From: Phycisphaerales bacterium
GTDB lineage: Bacteria > Planctomycetota > Phycisphaerae > Phycisphaerales > SM1A02
Length of the DNA: 7,392 nt
NCBI GenBank assembly: GCA_007127615.1
Contig: SKZB01000492.1
Span: 1 to 7,392, forward strand
Direction: 5' to 3'
Made by a program: the position numbers and the translations under genes. This document shows positions 1 to 5,956 of the stretch, piece after piece. The notes under the pieces are model-generated. The model ran no database searches. It was not told where the DNA came from and was given only the letters and a program-made list of their open reading frames with translations. The stretch's first letter is position 1; the number at the start of each line of letters is the position of its first letter.

Positions 1-1
1 T

Positions 2-622
2 GTCGCCTCCCTGCTGCGCGGCGAATCGGCGGCGCCGACGGGAAAAAAAAAAGCCCTGAACCCGCCGCCCGGTGAGACGGCACGGCCTACCGCAACCCCG
101 CGCGTGACCGAAGTCAAGCCGGCGTCGCCGGCGGCGCCAGCGGCACGTCCGCCCCGGTCAACCGGCTCAATGCCGATGGCGCCGGAGGCGAAAGCGGCCG
201 ATTCAGCTTCTTCATCCGTCCCGCCGGTCGATCCGACCGACGGGGCCGCGATCTGGGCGCGATTGCGTGAGTTCGCGGCGAACAAATCATTTCTGCAGGC
301 GAAGATCGAGCTCCTGGACTACGTCGGCTTCGACGGCCGAACCCTGCGGCTGGCGCTCGTTTCCCCCCAGGCGGCGGGTTCACGATTGATCACCTCCCGG
401 CCGGCGACGCTGGAATCGATCGTGCGCGAGGCGACCGGAGTCACCGTTCGCATCGAAATTGTCGGCGAGGAAGACGATGGATCGGCCGGTTCGCTGGCGC
501 CGCGCGCGGCAGAAAATGAACGGATTCGCCTGGCCCGGGAAGACCCCGCGGTGAAGAAGGCGATGGAAATCTTCGACGCCACCATCATCGATGTGCAGGA
601 TCAGTCCCAACCGGGAGGATAG
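2..622 (+). CDS. dnaX: DNA polymerase III subunit gamma/tau, C-terminal part (5' end outside window)
   Basis: Partial gene. The frame is open from base 2 to the TAG at 620-622, giving 206 visible residues. The GTG at 104 is internal, because the same frame continues upstream without a stop. Residues 1 to about 70 are an Ala/Pro-rich linker. From about residue 80 the sequence matches the C-terminal DnaX domain: a segment starting AAIWARLREFAANKSFLQAK, a beta-rich 'DGRTLRLALVSP', then 'LESIVREATGVTVRIEIV', and a tail 'DPAVKKAMEIFDATIIDV' like the usual end of tau. In known systems this part of tau binds the polymerase alpha subunit and the replicative helicase, while the AAA+ clamp-loader part lies upstream, outside this window. 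The identification is supported by ybaB and recR following directly, the conserved dnaX-ybaB-recR order. An A10 tract at 43-52 may produce a truncated gamma form. The N-terminal AAA+ module cannot be seen here. Confidence 0.9.
   Translation, partial: VASLLRGESAAPTGKKKALNPPPGETARPTATPRVTEVKPASPAAPAARPPRSTGSMPMAPEAKAADSASSSVPPVDPTDGAAIWARLREFAANKSFLQAKIELLDYVGFDGRTLRLALVSPQAAGSRLITSRPATLESIVREATGVTVRIEIVGEEDDGSAGSLAPRAAENERIRLAREDPAVKKAMEIFDATIIDVQDQSQPGG
26..38 (+). other. small hairpin just upstream of the A10 tract
   Basis: TCGGC (26-30) can pair with GCCGA (34-38) around a 3-nt loop, a perfect 5-bp stem ending 4 nt before the A run begins at 43. In a nascent transcript it would form just behind the RNA:DNA hybrid. 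It may be chance in GC-rich coding sequence, and no function is shown. Confidence 0.3.
43..52 (+). promoter_or_regulatory. A10 slippery tract in dnaX, candidate programmed slippage site
   Basis: Ten consecutive A residues sit in the dnaX linker, read in frame as GGA AAA AAA AAA GCC (Gly-Lys-Lys-Lys-Ala). If one A is added, or the ribosome slips -1, the frame reads AGC CCT GAA CCC GCC GCC CGG and stops at TGA 73-75. If one A is lost, or the ribosome slips +1, it reads AAG CCC and stops at TGA 57-59. Either slip therefore makes a DnaX lacking the last 189 residues, which hold the tau domain. Thermus thermophilus dnaX is known to use transcriptional slippage at an A9 run, and E. coli dnaX uses -1 ribosomal frameshifting at A AAA AAG. 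I see no strong Shine-Dalgarno-like stimulator upstream and only weak pairing downstream (64-67 with 78-81), so transcriptional slippage is the better guess. Confidence 0.7.
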
Positions 623-631
623 GATGAAGGC

Positions 632-1009
632 ATGTTTGACCAATTGAAAGGCATGGCCGGTCTCGCCGGTCTGATGAAGGATCTTCCCAAACTCAAGGCC
701 CGCATGGAGGAGATGAAGGAGCGGCTGGGCGAGGTGGAGGTTGAAGCGGAGACCGGCGGCGGGGCGGTCCGCGCCCGCGCCAACGGCAAACTTCGCATCA
801 TTGAGATCAAGATCGACCCCGCGCTCATGGCGGGGCTGGTCGATTCGGCCAATGAAGACGACCGCGCGATGGCGGAGGATCTCGTCGCCGGCGCCGTCAA
901 TGCCGCCCTGCAGAAAGCGCGCGAAGCGGCGGAAGCGCACATGGCGGAAGTCGCGACCGAAATGGGGCTGCCCATGCCGCCCGGCGGGCTCGGCGGGCTG
1001 ATGTCCTGA
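632..1009 (+). CDS. ybaB: YbaB/EbfC family nucleoid-associated protein
   Basis: A complete 125-residue protein, near the usual 100-115 for this family. It begins MFDQLKGMAGLAGLMKDLPKL and has an N-terminal helix (residues about 16-35, 'PKLKARMEEMKERLGEVEVE'), a central 'TGGGAVRARANGKLRIIEIKIDP' strand region (41-63), a second helical stretch 'DDRAMAEDLVAGAVNAALQKAREAAEAHMAEV' (76-107) and a short Gly/Pro/Met-rich tail. YbaB/EbfC proteins form dimers that bind DNA and coat the nucleoid. The gene starts 9 nt after the dnaX stop. GGAGG at 614-618, inside the end of dnaX, is a possible ribosome binding site but rather distant (13 nt). An out-of-frame ATG at 624 opens only a 7-codon frame. recR follows immediately, as in many bacteria. 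The exact role in recombination or gene regulation is inferred from the family. Confidence 0.93.
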   Translation: MFDQLKGMAGLAGLMKDLPKLKARMEEMKERLGEVEVEAETGGGAVRARANGKLRIIEIKIDPALMAGLVDSANEDDRAMAEDLVAGAVNAALQKAREAAEAHMAEVATEMGLPMPPGGLGGLMS

Positions 1010-1015
1010 CGCCCA

Positions 1016-1039
1016 GTGCACCGAAACAAGTGCACCGAA
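1016..1039 (+). repeat. 10-bp direct repeat at the recR start
   Basis: GTGCACCGAA occurs at 1016-1025 and again at 1030-1039, with a 14-nt period. It lies between the ybaB stop and the preferred recR start and contains the palindrome GTGCAC twice. It may be a small duplication. It also creates the alternative GTG start at 1016. Function unknown. Confidence 0.5.
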
Positions 1040-1057
1040 GTGACCCGAACCACGACG

Positions 1058-1708
1058 ATGAGTTCCGACTCCACCAGCCAGGCGTACCCCGAACCGGTCA
1101 ACCGTTTGATCGACGAACTGTCGCGCCTGCCGGGGATCGGCCGCCGGAGCGCGGAACGGATCGCGTTCTTCATTCTCAAGGCCGAGCGGGATGACGCAAT
1201 GCGTCTGGGCCAGGCGATCGCGGATGTGAAGGACGCGGTGCGCTGCTGCTCGATCTGCTCGACGTTGACGGAGGTCGACCCCTGCCGCATCTGCACGAAC
1301 CCGCAGCGGGACGCCAGTACGGTGTTGATTGTCGAACAGGCGCGGGATCTGATCAGTCTCGAACAGACGGGGATGTACCGGGGCGTCTACCACGTGCTGA
1401 CCGGGCGGCTCGATCCGCTCAGCGGTGTGGAGGAACACGATCTGACGATTCAATCGCTCTTCGAGCGGATCGAAGACGCCGCGCACAACTGTCGCGGCGA
1501 GCGGGTGCGGGAGGTCATTCTCGGTCTGAACCCGAACCTCGAAGGGGACAGCACGGCGCTGTATCTCTCCGATGAGATGCGCAAGCGGGGGGTGACGGTC
1601 TCCCGTCTCGCCCGCGGTCTGCCTTCCGGATCGCAGCTCGAGTACGCCAGTCGCGCGGTGCTCGCCGACGCGATCGTGGGGCGACAGCCGGTTCCCGAAG
1701 ATCAATGA
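1058..1708 (+). CDS. recR: Recombination mediator protein RecR
   Basis: From ATG 1058 the protein has 216 residues, near the usual 200. It acts in the RecFOR pathway, where RecR with RecO (and RecF) loads RecA onto SSB-covered single-stranded gaps. Visible domains in order: helix-hairpin-helix 'LSRLPGIGRRSAERIAF' (about 21-37); a zinc finger with CxxC pairs C64/C67 and C76/C79 ('CSIC' and 'CRIC'); a Toprim domain starting 'TVLIVEQARDLISLE' (about 88-102) with the 'YHVLTGRLDPLSGV' segment; and the C-terminal 'ARGLPSGSQLEYASRAVLADAI' motif. A GTG at 1016 in the same frame would add 14 residues (MHRNKCTEVTRTTT) and lies only 6 nt after the ybaB stop, so it could be translationally coupled. I prefer ATG 1058 because RecR proteins normally begin shortly before the YPEP-like segment. 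Neither start has a strong Shine-Dalgarno sequence. Confidence 0.95.
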   Translation: MSSDSTSQAYPEPVNRLIDELSRLPGIGRRSAERIAFFILKAERDDAMRLGQAIADVKDAVRCCSICSTLTEVDPCRICTNPQRDASTVLIVEQARDLISLEQTGMYRGVYHVLTGRLDPLSGVEEHDLTIQSLFERIEDAAHNCRGERVREVILGLNPNLEGDSTALYLSDEMRKRGVTVSRLARGLPSGSQLEYASRAVLADAIVGRQPVPEDQ

Positions 1709-1860
1709 TCCGGATCCTATCGTCTGTGCGGCCTGCGCCGGCGATTCGGGAGAAAACAGCGGGATCCGAGCAAACCCGGCGATTGCTGTGGGGGCGCGGC
1801 GGGTCTGTCCGATAGAATGAAGGAGCACCGGACCGGGATGTCCGGGTTCACGGAGGTTTG
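1709..1860 (+). promoter_or_regulatory. recR-rpoN intergenic region with possible rpoN leader
   Basis: This 152-nt gap is the only sizeable one in the + strand cluster. It holds a TAGAAT at 1813-1818 that resembles a -10 element, but no -35 hexamer at the right distance (TTGCTG at 1783-1788 is 24 nt away, too far). A perfect 6-bp hairpin follows: CCGGAC 1828-1833 with GTCCGG 1840-1845, loop CGGGAT. The rpoN ribosome binding site GGAGG lies at 1852-1856. No intrinsic terminator with a U-tract was seen, so read-through from recR is plausible. Whether rpoN has its own promoter is undecided. Confidence 0.35.
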
Positions 1861-3396
1861 ATGCGGTTCGAGACCGGCCAACACATGAAGCTCGGCCAGC
1901 AGATGAAGCTGGCGCCGCGGATGATCCAGTCCATGGAGATTCTGCAGCTCTCCGTCCTCGCCCTGCAGGAACGCATCGAGCAGGAGCTGGAATCGAACGT
2001 CGCCCTGGAACAGGTTGAGCCCGGCCAGCGATCGGATTCGGATTCGCCCGACGCCGATGACGGCCCGAACGAGGACCGTCTGGACCGGCGCGAACTCGTG
2101 GTCGGCGACAGCGACGTCACCGGAAGCGATGCGGATGACTTCGAACGGCTCAGCGCTTTTGAGTCCAATTACCGCGAGGCCTTTGACAACACGTATTCAT
2201 CCGAACGCTATTCCGCCGCGCGCCAGAACGGTGAACGCGATCGCAAGATGGACGCGATGGCCAACATCGCCGCCCGCGGCGAAAGCCTGACCGATCAACT
2301 GCTCCATCAGTGGAATTTTACCGACGTCGATGACGACACCCGCGCGATCGGCGAACGCCTGATCGGCTACGTCAACGACGACGGCCTGCTCGATACCGAT
2401 CTCGACACCATCATCGAGCAGAACCGATCGATTCCCGGCGTGGATCTGACCCGCGAATCACTCGAACGCACGCTGCACGAGTTACAACGATCACTCGAGC
2501 CGGCGGGGATCGCCGCCCGTGATCAGCGCGAGTGTCTGCTGCTTCAGGTCGAATCTCTCGAGCGGGAGGACGATGCGAGTGCGCCGTGGTCGACCGTGCG
2601 CCGCCTCATCGAAGATCATTTCGATGATCTGCTCGAGAACCGACTGCCGCGCATCGCGCGCGAGACGCAATTGACCATGACGGAGATTCAGGATGCGATC
2701 GCGCTCATGCGCAAACTGAACCTCAGTCCCGGCCGGAACCTGGTTCCGGACAGTGTCGCGCCGATCATTCCCGACGTGCTCGTGGAATACGATGAGCAGT
2801 CGGATCAGTACGTCGCGGCCCTGACCGACGGCCTGCTGCCGACGCTGCGCATTTCGCCGCGTTACGAGAAGATGGCCAGAGACAAGGAAGTCGACCCCGA
2901 TACGCGCGAGTTCGTCGCCAAAAACGTCCGCAACGCGACGTGGCTGATCGACTCGATCAACCAGCGCCAGAACACACTCCTGCGGGTCGTCAACGTTGTG
3001 CTGTCGCGGCAGCGGGAGTTCTTCGACCACGGCCCGCAGCACTTGAAACCGCTGCCGATGGTCGACGTCGCGGATCAGCTCGGCATTCACGTCGGCACGG
3101 TCAGCCGCGCGGTGGCGGAGAAGTGGATGCAGACGCCCCGGGGCATGGTTCCCCTGCGGAGATTCTTCTCCGGCGGGACCGAAACCGACTCCGGCGAAGA
3201 TGTCAGTTGGGAAGCCGTCAAAGCCATGTTGCGCGAAATCGTAGAGGCGGAAGACAAGTCCAAACCCCTCAGCGACGAAGCGATCGCAACCGAACTTCGC
3301 GAGAAGGGCATCGACATCGCCCGGCGCACGGTCGTGAAGTACCGTCAGCAGCTCGGGATTCCCCCCGCGCGGCGGCGCAGGATTTACGCCGACTGA
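1861..3396 (+). CDS. rpoN: RNA polymerase sigma-54 factor RpoN
   Basis: A complete 511-residue sigma-54, slightly longer than the usual 450-500. It directs RNA polymerase to -24/-12 promoters, which open only with an AAA+ enhancer-binding activator. Region I is the glutamine-rich N-terminus (residues about 8-50, 'LGQQMKLAPRMIQSMEILQL'), which contacts activators. Next comes an acidic, variable region II (about 55-135). The core-binding domain starts near 'RGESLTDQLLHQW'. The helix-turn-helix region is 'LPMVDVADQLGIHVGTVSRAV', followed by 'TPRGMVPLRRFFSGG'. The RpoN box is ARRTVVKYRQ at 487-496, close to the family consensus ARRTVAKYRE. ATG 1861 is preferred over the adjoining TTG 1858 because GGAGG (1852-1856) is then 4 nt away instead of 1. 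The gene follows recR after 152 nt. Its stop TGA directly abuts the stop of the convergent beta-helix gene. No activator or cognate -24/-12 promoter was recognised in the window. Confidence 0.97.
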   Translation: MRFETGQHMKLGQQMKLAPRMIQSMEILQLSVLALQERIEQELESNVALEQVEPGQRSDSDSPDADDGPNEDRLDRRELVVGDSDVTGSDADDFERLSAFESNYREAFDNTYSSERYSAARQNGERDRKMDAMANIAARGESLTDQLLHQWNFTDVDDDTRAIGERLIGYVNDDGLLDTDLDTIIEQNRSIPGVDLTRESLERTLHELQRSLEPAGIAARDQRECLLLQVESLEREDDASAPWSTVRRLIEDHFDDLLENRLPRIARETQLTMTEIQDAIALMRKLNLSPGRNLVPDSVAPIIPDVLVEYDEQSDQYVAALTDGLLPTLRISPRYEKMARDKEVDPDTREFVAKNVRNATWLIDSINQRQNTLLRVVNVVLSRQREFFDHGPQHLKPLPMVDVADQLGIHVGTVSRAVAEKWMQTPRGMVPLRRFFSGGTETDSGEDVSWEAVKAMLREIVEAEDKSKPLSDEAIATELREKGIDIARRTVVKYRQQLGIPPARRRRIYAD

Positions 3397-3399
3397 TCA
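3394..3399. other. abutting convergent stop codons TGA|TCA
   Basis: The rpoN stop TGA occupies 3394-3396 and the stop of the opposite-strand beta-helix gene is the complement of TCA at 3397-3399. Together they form the palindrome TGATCA. No intergenic base remains, so any transcription terminator for either gene must lie inside the other gene, or the two transcripts overlap at their 3' ends. Confidence 0.95.
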
Positions 3400-5178
3400 C
3401 TCCGCTGCGTCAAACCGTCCGGCGTGCTCCAGTCTGTTGCCTTCATCGTCCTCGGCGCGAATGCGATAGCTGGCTTCCGCATCCGAGACCCGCTCGATGA
3501 CGAGGCGGTGCACGTGATGACCCGCCGAGGTTCGGTCGTGCTCATGCATCAGCAGTCGCGCGCCGGTCAAATCAAAATCAATCGATTCAGATTTCAATCC
3601 GTAGACTTCGTACTCCAGCCGATCAGCCGGCGGCTGCGATCGCCGCGCGACCGGGCGGCTCCAGTCGTAAGGGCCCCATTCCAGCATGACGATATGATCC
3701 CGGCCGCGCAGAGGCGTGCGTTGAAATCGCGGCTCTTTCACACCCGGCAAAGGCGGCGATGGCCAGGTGAATCCGGGAATGCTGGGATCCGACAGCCGCC
3801 GCACCGTTTGCTGTGTGTGCTCATCCATCACCATCATCGTGTCATCTTCAAACTCAAAGAACTCATTCCCGCGAATCGCCGTTTCGGCGAGCCGGTCGAG
3901 GCGCATGCCGAGGCCGTCCTCCTCGAACCGGTTCGAGCCGATCGTGTTGCCGGTCGCCTCGGTCGGGTTCGCCATGAACCACGGCAGATCTTCCCGCGGA
4001 TGATCCGGATCATTCGGATCAGACCAGATCGAAAGCCCGACCGAATTCCGTTTGGACCAGGTCTGCCGGATGTGATTCTCCGAACCGTTGCTGAGGGCGA
4101 TGGCGCCCGGCGTGCGGCCGTCCGCCGGCGCGAGACCGTTGGCTTCCAGTTCGTTGCGCATGATGACCGAGCCGTGGGCGAACCGGCCGCGGACGCCGGC
4201 GGTGGCGTTTCGGTTGATCTGATTGCGCAAAATCATCGTGCCGCGGCAGAACGAAAGTTCAATTCCGTACGTGATCGCATCGGCGATCTCATTGAGCAGC
4301 AGCACATTTTCATTCGAGCCGCGCTCCGCGTACCAGCCGGTATCGTCGCGCGGGTTGGTTCGGCCGACCGCTTCATCACCCGCATCGCAGATGATGCCCG
4401 CGCCGCCGTGCGTCAGCGAGTTGATCGCGACCACGTTCTGCGAGGACTGCTCGGTGAGCAGGACCGCCGCGGCACCGTGCCCGCGGTTGTCGACCCGGTG
4501 ACCGTCGCCGCGCACACAGAAATCAAACGCATTATGGCTGATCGTGTTCCCGGAGCTGCGCCAGAGCGCGATGCCCCAGCCGGAGAGAAACGAAGCGTCG
4601 TTGTCGTACACCCGGGACTCATGCACACGATCGAACAGGATACCGTTCTGCGTTTCGCGCACCCGCACGTTGCGGATCGTCACGCCGCTTGCATCCTCGA
4701 CGACGATTCCGCCGCCGTATCTTCTCATCCACTCGCCGTCATCGTTCTGCCGCCATTCGAGCCGGTCGCGTTCATCCTCGCGCCACGGTTTTGAGAACAG
4801 CCGCTCGCGGAAGTTGTCGCGCAGCGTCACGCCCTCGATGGTCAATCGATCGGCCCCGCGGGCATGCACGCCCACTTTGTAGCCGCTGATCGTCCCGCCG
4901 CGCAGGGTGACGTCCTCGCCGGTGATCACGATCCCGATGCCGGTCATCTGATCGGGATCGGTGTCCGCCGCCGCGCCGCGCAGCACGGCGTCATCATCCA
5001 GTTCGATGGTGAGTCCGTCGCCGATGATGCGGATGGCGCCCCGGCCGTCGGGGTCGGCGAGCGTCTCCGCGGTGATTATGACCCGGCTGCTCTCCCGGAT
5101 TTCAAAAGGTGCACGGTCAACCTCCACCACCGGCAGCCCCGCCCACAGCAGCAAAGCGGCCAGCCATGTCGCGCTCAT
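3397..5178 (-). CDS. Secreted right-handed parallel beta-helix repeat protein
   Basis: 593 residues. The N-terminus 'MSATWLAALLLWAGLPVVEV' is a short hydrophobic segment that looks like a signal peptide, although it lacks a strong basic n-region or clear AxA cleavage site. Residues about 50-450 consist of irregular repeats of roughly 22-25 residues with the Asn/Gly turns typical of pectate-lyase/NosD-like beta-helices, for example 'VTIRNVRVRETQNGILFD', 'NTISHNAFDF', 'NVVAINSLTHGGAGIICD', 'NVLLLNEIADAITYGIELS', 'TMILRNQINRNATAGVRGRF' and 'NTIGSNRFEEDGLGMRLD'. The last 110 residues or so form a different, beta-rich region beginning near 'GRDHIVMLEWGPYDW' (491-505), perhaps a beta-sandwich. Such folds usually bind or cleave polysaccharides, but I cannot identify a catalytic set, so the substrate is unknown. 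A good ribosome binding site, AAGAAAGGA, ends 7 nt before the ATG. It follows frr after 81 nt on the same strand and could be cotranscribed. Confidence 0.85.
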   Translation of the reverse strand: MSATWLAALLLWAGLPVVEVDRAPFEIRESSRVIITAETLADPDGRGAIRIIGDGLTIELDDDAVLRGAAADTDPDQMTGIGIVITGEDVTLRGGTISGYKVGVHARGADRLTIEGVTLRDNFRERLFSKPWREDERDRLEWRQNDDGEWMRRYGGGIVVEDASGVTIRNVRVRETQNGILFDRVHESRVYDNDASFLSGWGIALWRSSGNTISHNAFDFCVRGDGHRVDNRGHGAAAVLLTEQSSQNVVAINSLTHGGAGIICDAGDEAVGRTNPRDDTGWYAERGSNENVLLLNEIADAITYGIELSFCRGTMILRNQINRNATAGVRGRFAHGSVIMRNELEANGLAPADGRTPGAIALSNGSENHIRQTWSKRNSVGLSIWSDPNDPDHPREDLPWFMANPTEATGNTIGSNRFEEDGLGMRLDRLAETAIRGNEFFEFEDDTMMVMDEHTQQTVRRLSDPSIPGFTWPSPPLPGVKEPRFQRTPLRGRDHIVMLEWGPYDWSRPVARRSQPPADRLEYEVYGLKSESIDFDLTGARLLMHEHDRTSAGHHVHRLVIERVSDAEASYRIRAEDDEGNRLEHAGRFDAAE

Positions 5179-5228
5179 GCTCGAATCCTTTCTTCGGTTG
5201 TCGCCCGGGACATCTCAGTGGGCGTTTT

Positions 5229-5245
5229 CGGGGGCGTTGCCCCTG
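5229..5245 (-). terminator. weak hairpin between frr and the beta-helix gene
   Basis: On the - strand GGGGC (5243-5239), loop AAC and GCCCC (5235-5231) form a 5-bp GC stem. After one mismatch a C-G pair (5245/5229) could extend it. It lies in the 81-nt gap downstream of the frr stop. No run of U residues follows (the next bases are CGAAAACG), so it may be a weak or factor-dependent terminator, an mRNA 3'-end protector or chance. Confidence 0.25.
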
Positions 5246-5259
5246 AGGATGGAATCGGT

Positions 5260-5826
5260 TCAGACATCATCGATTTCGGCACACTTCTTGTCGCACATCT
5301 CATCGATCTTCTTCGTGTGCTCCTTCGTCAGCTCATCCACTTCCTCGTGGGCGCTCTTGCCTTCATCTTCGGAGATGTGGTTCGATTTATCCTTGACGAT
5401 CTGATCGATCTTCTTGTTCGCGTCCCGACGTTCGTTCCGGATGGCGATCCGCGCATCCTCGGCCATTTTCTTCACCTGGCCCATGAGCTGCTTCCGGCGT
5501 TCATCCGACGGGGCGGGCACATTGATGCGAATCGTTCCGCCTTCGACCATCGGGTTCAGCCCCAGGTCCGCCGTCTCGATCGCCTTGACGATCTCGCCCT
5601 TGACGCCCGGGTCGAACGGCTTGACCAGCAGTTGTGTCGGCTCGGGGATGCTGACGGAGGCCAGCTCACGCAGGTCGGTATGGTTGCCGTAGTAATCGAT
5701 CTTCACGTAGTCGATCAGCGCGGTCGTCGCCCGGCCGGTGCGAATACCCCGCATTTCCCGGTCGAAGTACTCAATCGTTCTCTTCATCTGCTCGCGGCAG
5801 TCTCGAATCACGGTATCCAGCGGCAT
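5260..5826 (-). CDS. frr: Ribosome recycling factor
   Basis: 188 residues from the ATG at 5826, the expected size (about 185). RRF works with EF-G to split post-termination ribosomes. The first helix is 'CREQMKRTIEYFDREMRGIRTGRATTALID', with the conserved GRA segment. The domain II strands include 'ELASVSIPEPTQLLVKPFDP' and 'GTIRINVPAPSDERRKQLM'. The strongly conserved helix 'AEDARIAIRNERRDANKKID' and the terminal 'ISEDEGKSAHEEVDELTKEHTKKIDEM' complete the three-helix bundle. The frame stays open to an upstream ATG at 5877, which would add 17 residues (MRGLFPVTAPTVWEIRT) with no family counterpart. ATG 5826 has GGGAG 9 nt upstream and gives the standard N-terminus, so I chose it. The usual partners tsf and pyrH are not adjacent here. 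The upstream neighbour is an unknown membrane protein 130 nt away, so frr may have its own promoter. Confidence 0.96.
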   Translation of the reverse strand: MPLDTVIRDCREQMKRTIEYFDREMRGIRTGRATTALIDYVKIDYYGNHTDLRELASVSIPEPTQLLVKPFDPGVKGEIVKAIETADLGLNPMVEGGTIRINVPAPSDERRKQLMGQVKKMAEDARIAIRNERRDANKKIDQIVKDKSNHISEDEGKSAHEEVDELTKEHTKKIDEMCDKKCAEIDDV

Positions 5827-5875
5827 CGTGCGAATCTCCCAAACGGTCGGTGCGGTCACAGGAAACAGGCCGCGC

Positions 5876-5881
5876 ATGATA
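5876..5881 (-). promoter_or_regulatory. possible -10 element of frr
   Basis: The - strand reads TATCAT at 5881-5876, one mismatch from TATAAT, 49 nt before the frr ATG. It would place the transcription start near 5869, downstream of the alternative ATG at 5877, which fits the shorter frr start. No -35 hexamer is recognisable in the GC-rich stretch before it, so this is a weak call. Confidence 0.25.
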
Positions 5882-5956
5882 CACGCTGAGGCCGCCCCGC
5901 GGGGCCGTTTCGTCCGCCCCCGGCCCGAGCCGCACCCCGTCCACGCCCGCCCGAAC

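Noticed and set aside
104..106. GTG at 104 as the start of a separate 172-residue gene
   Set aside because: The same frame is open upstream to the window edge, and the downstream domain is the DnaX C-terminus, so the GTG is an internal valine.
1773..1787. Sigma-54 promoter upstream of rpoN (autoregulation)
   Set aside because: A TTGCT is present at 1783-1787, but the GG expected at the -24 position is AA (1773-1774), so the signature is missing.
380..1828. 482-codon open frame on the - strand
   Set aside because: It lies antisense to dnaX, ybaB and recR, all strongly recognisable. High GC third positions produce such long shadow frames, and its His/Arg-rich translation resembles no family.
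3424..4794. 456-codon open frame on the + strand
   Set aside because: Antisense to the beta-helix gene, whose repeats are clear. The translation is Arg/Val-rich with no domain.
4864..5889. 341-codon open frame on the + strand
   Set aside because: Antisense to frr, whose identity is certain, and to the start of the beta-helix gene.
5891..5907. GC-palindrome (GCCCCGCGGGGC) as terminator of the membrane-protein gene
   Set aside because: The palindrome leaves almost no loop and is not followed by a U-tract on either strand.
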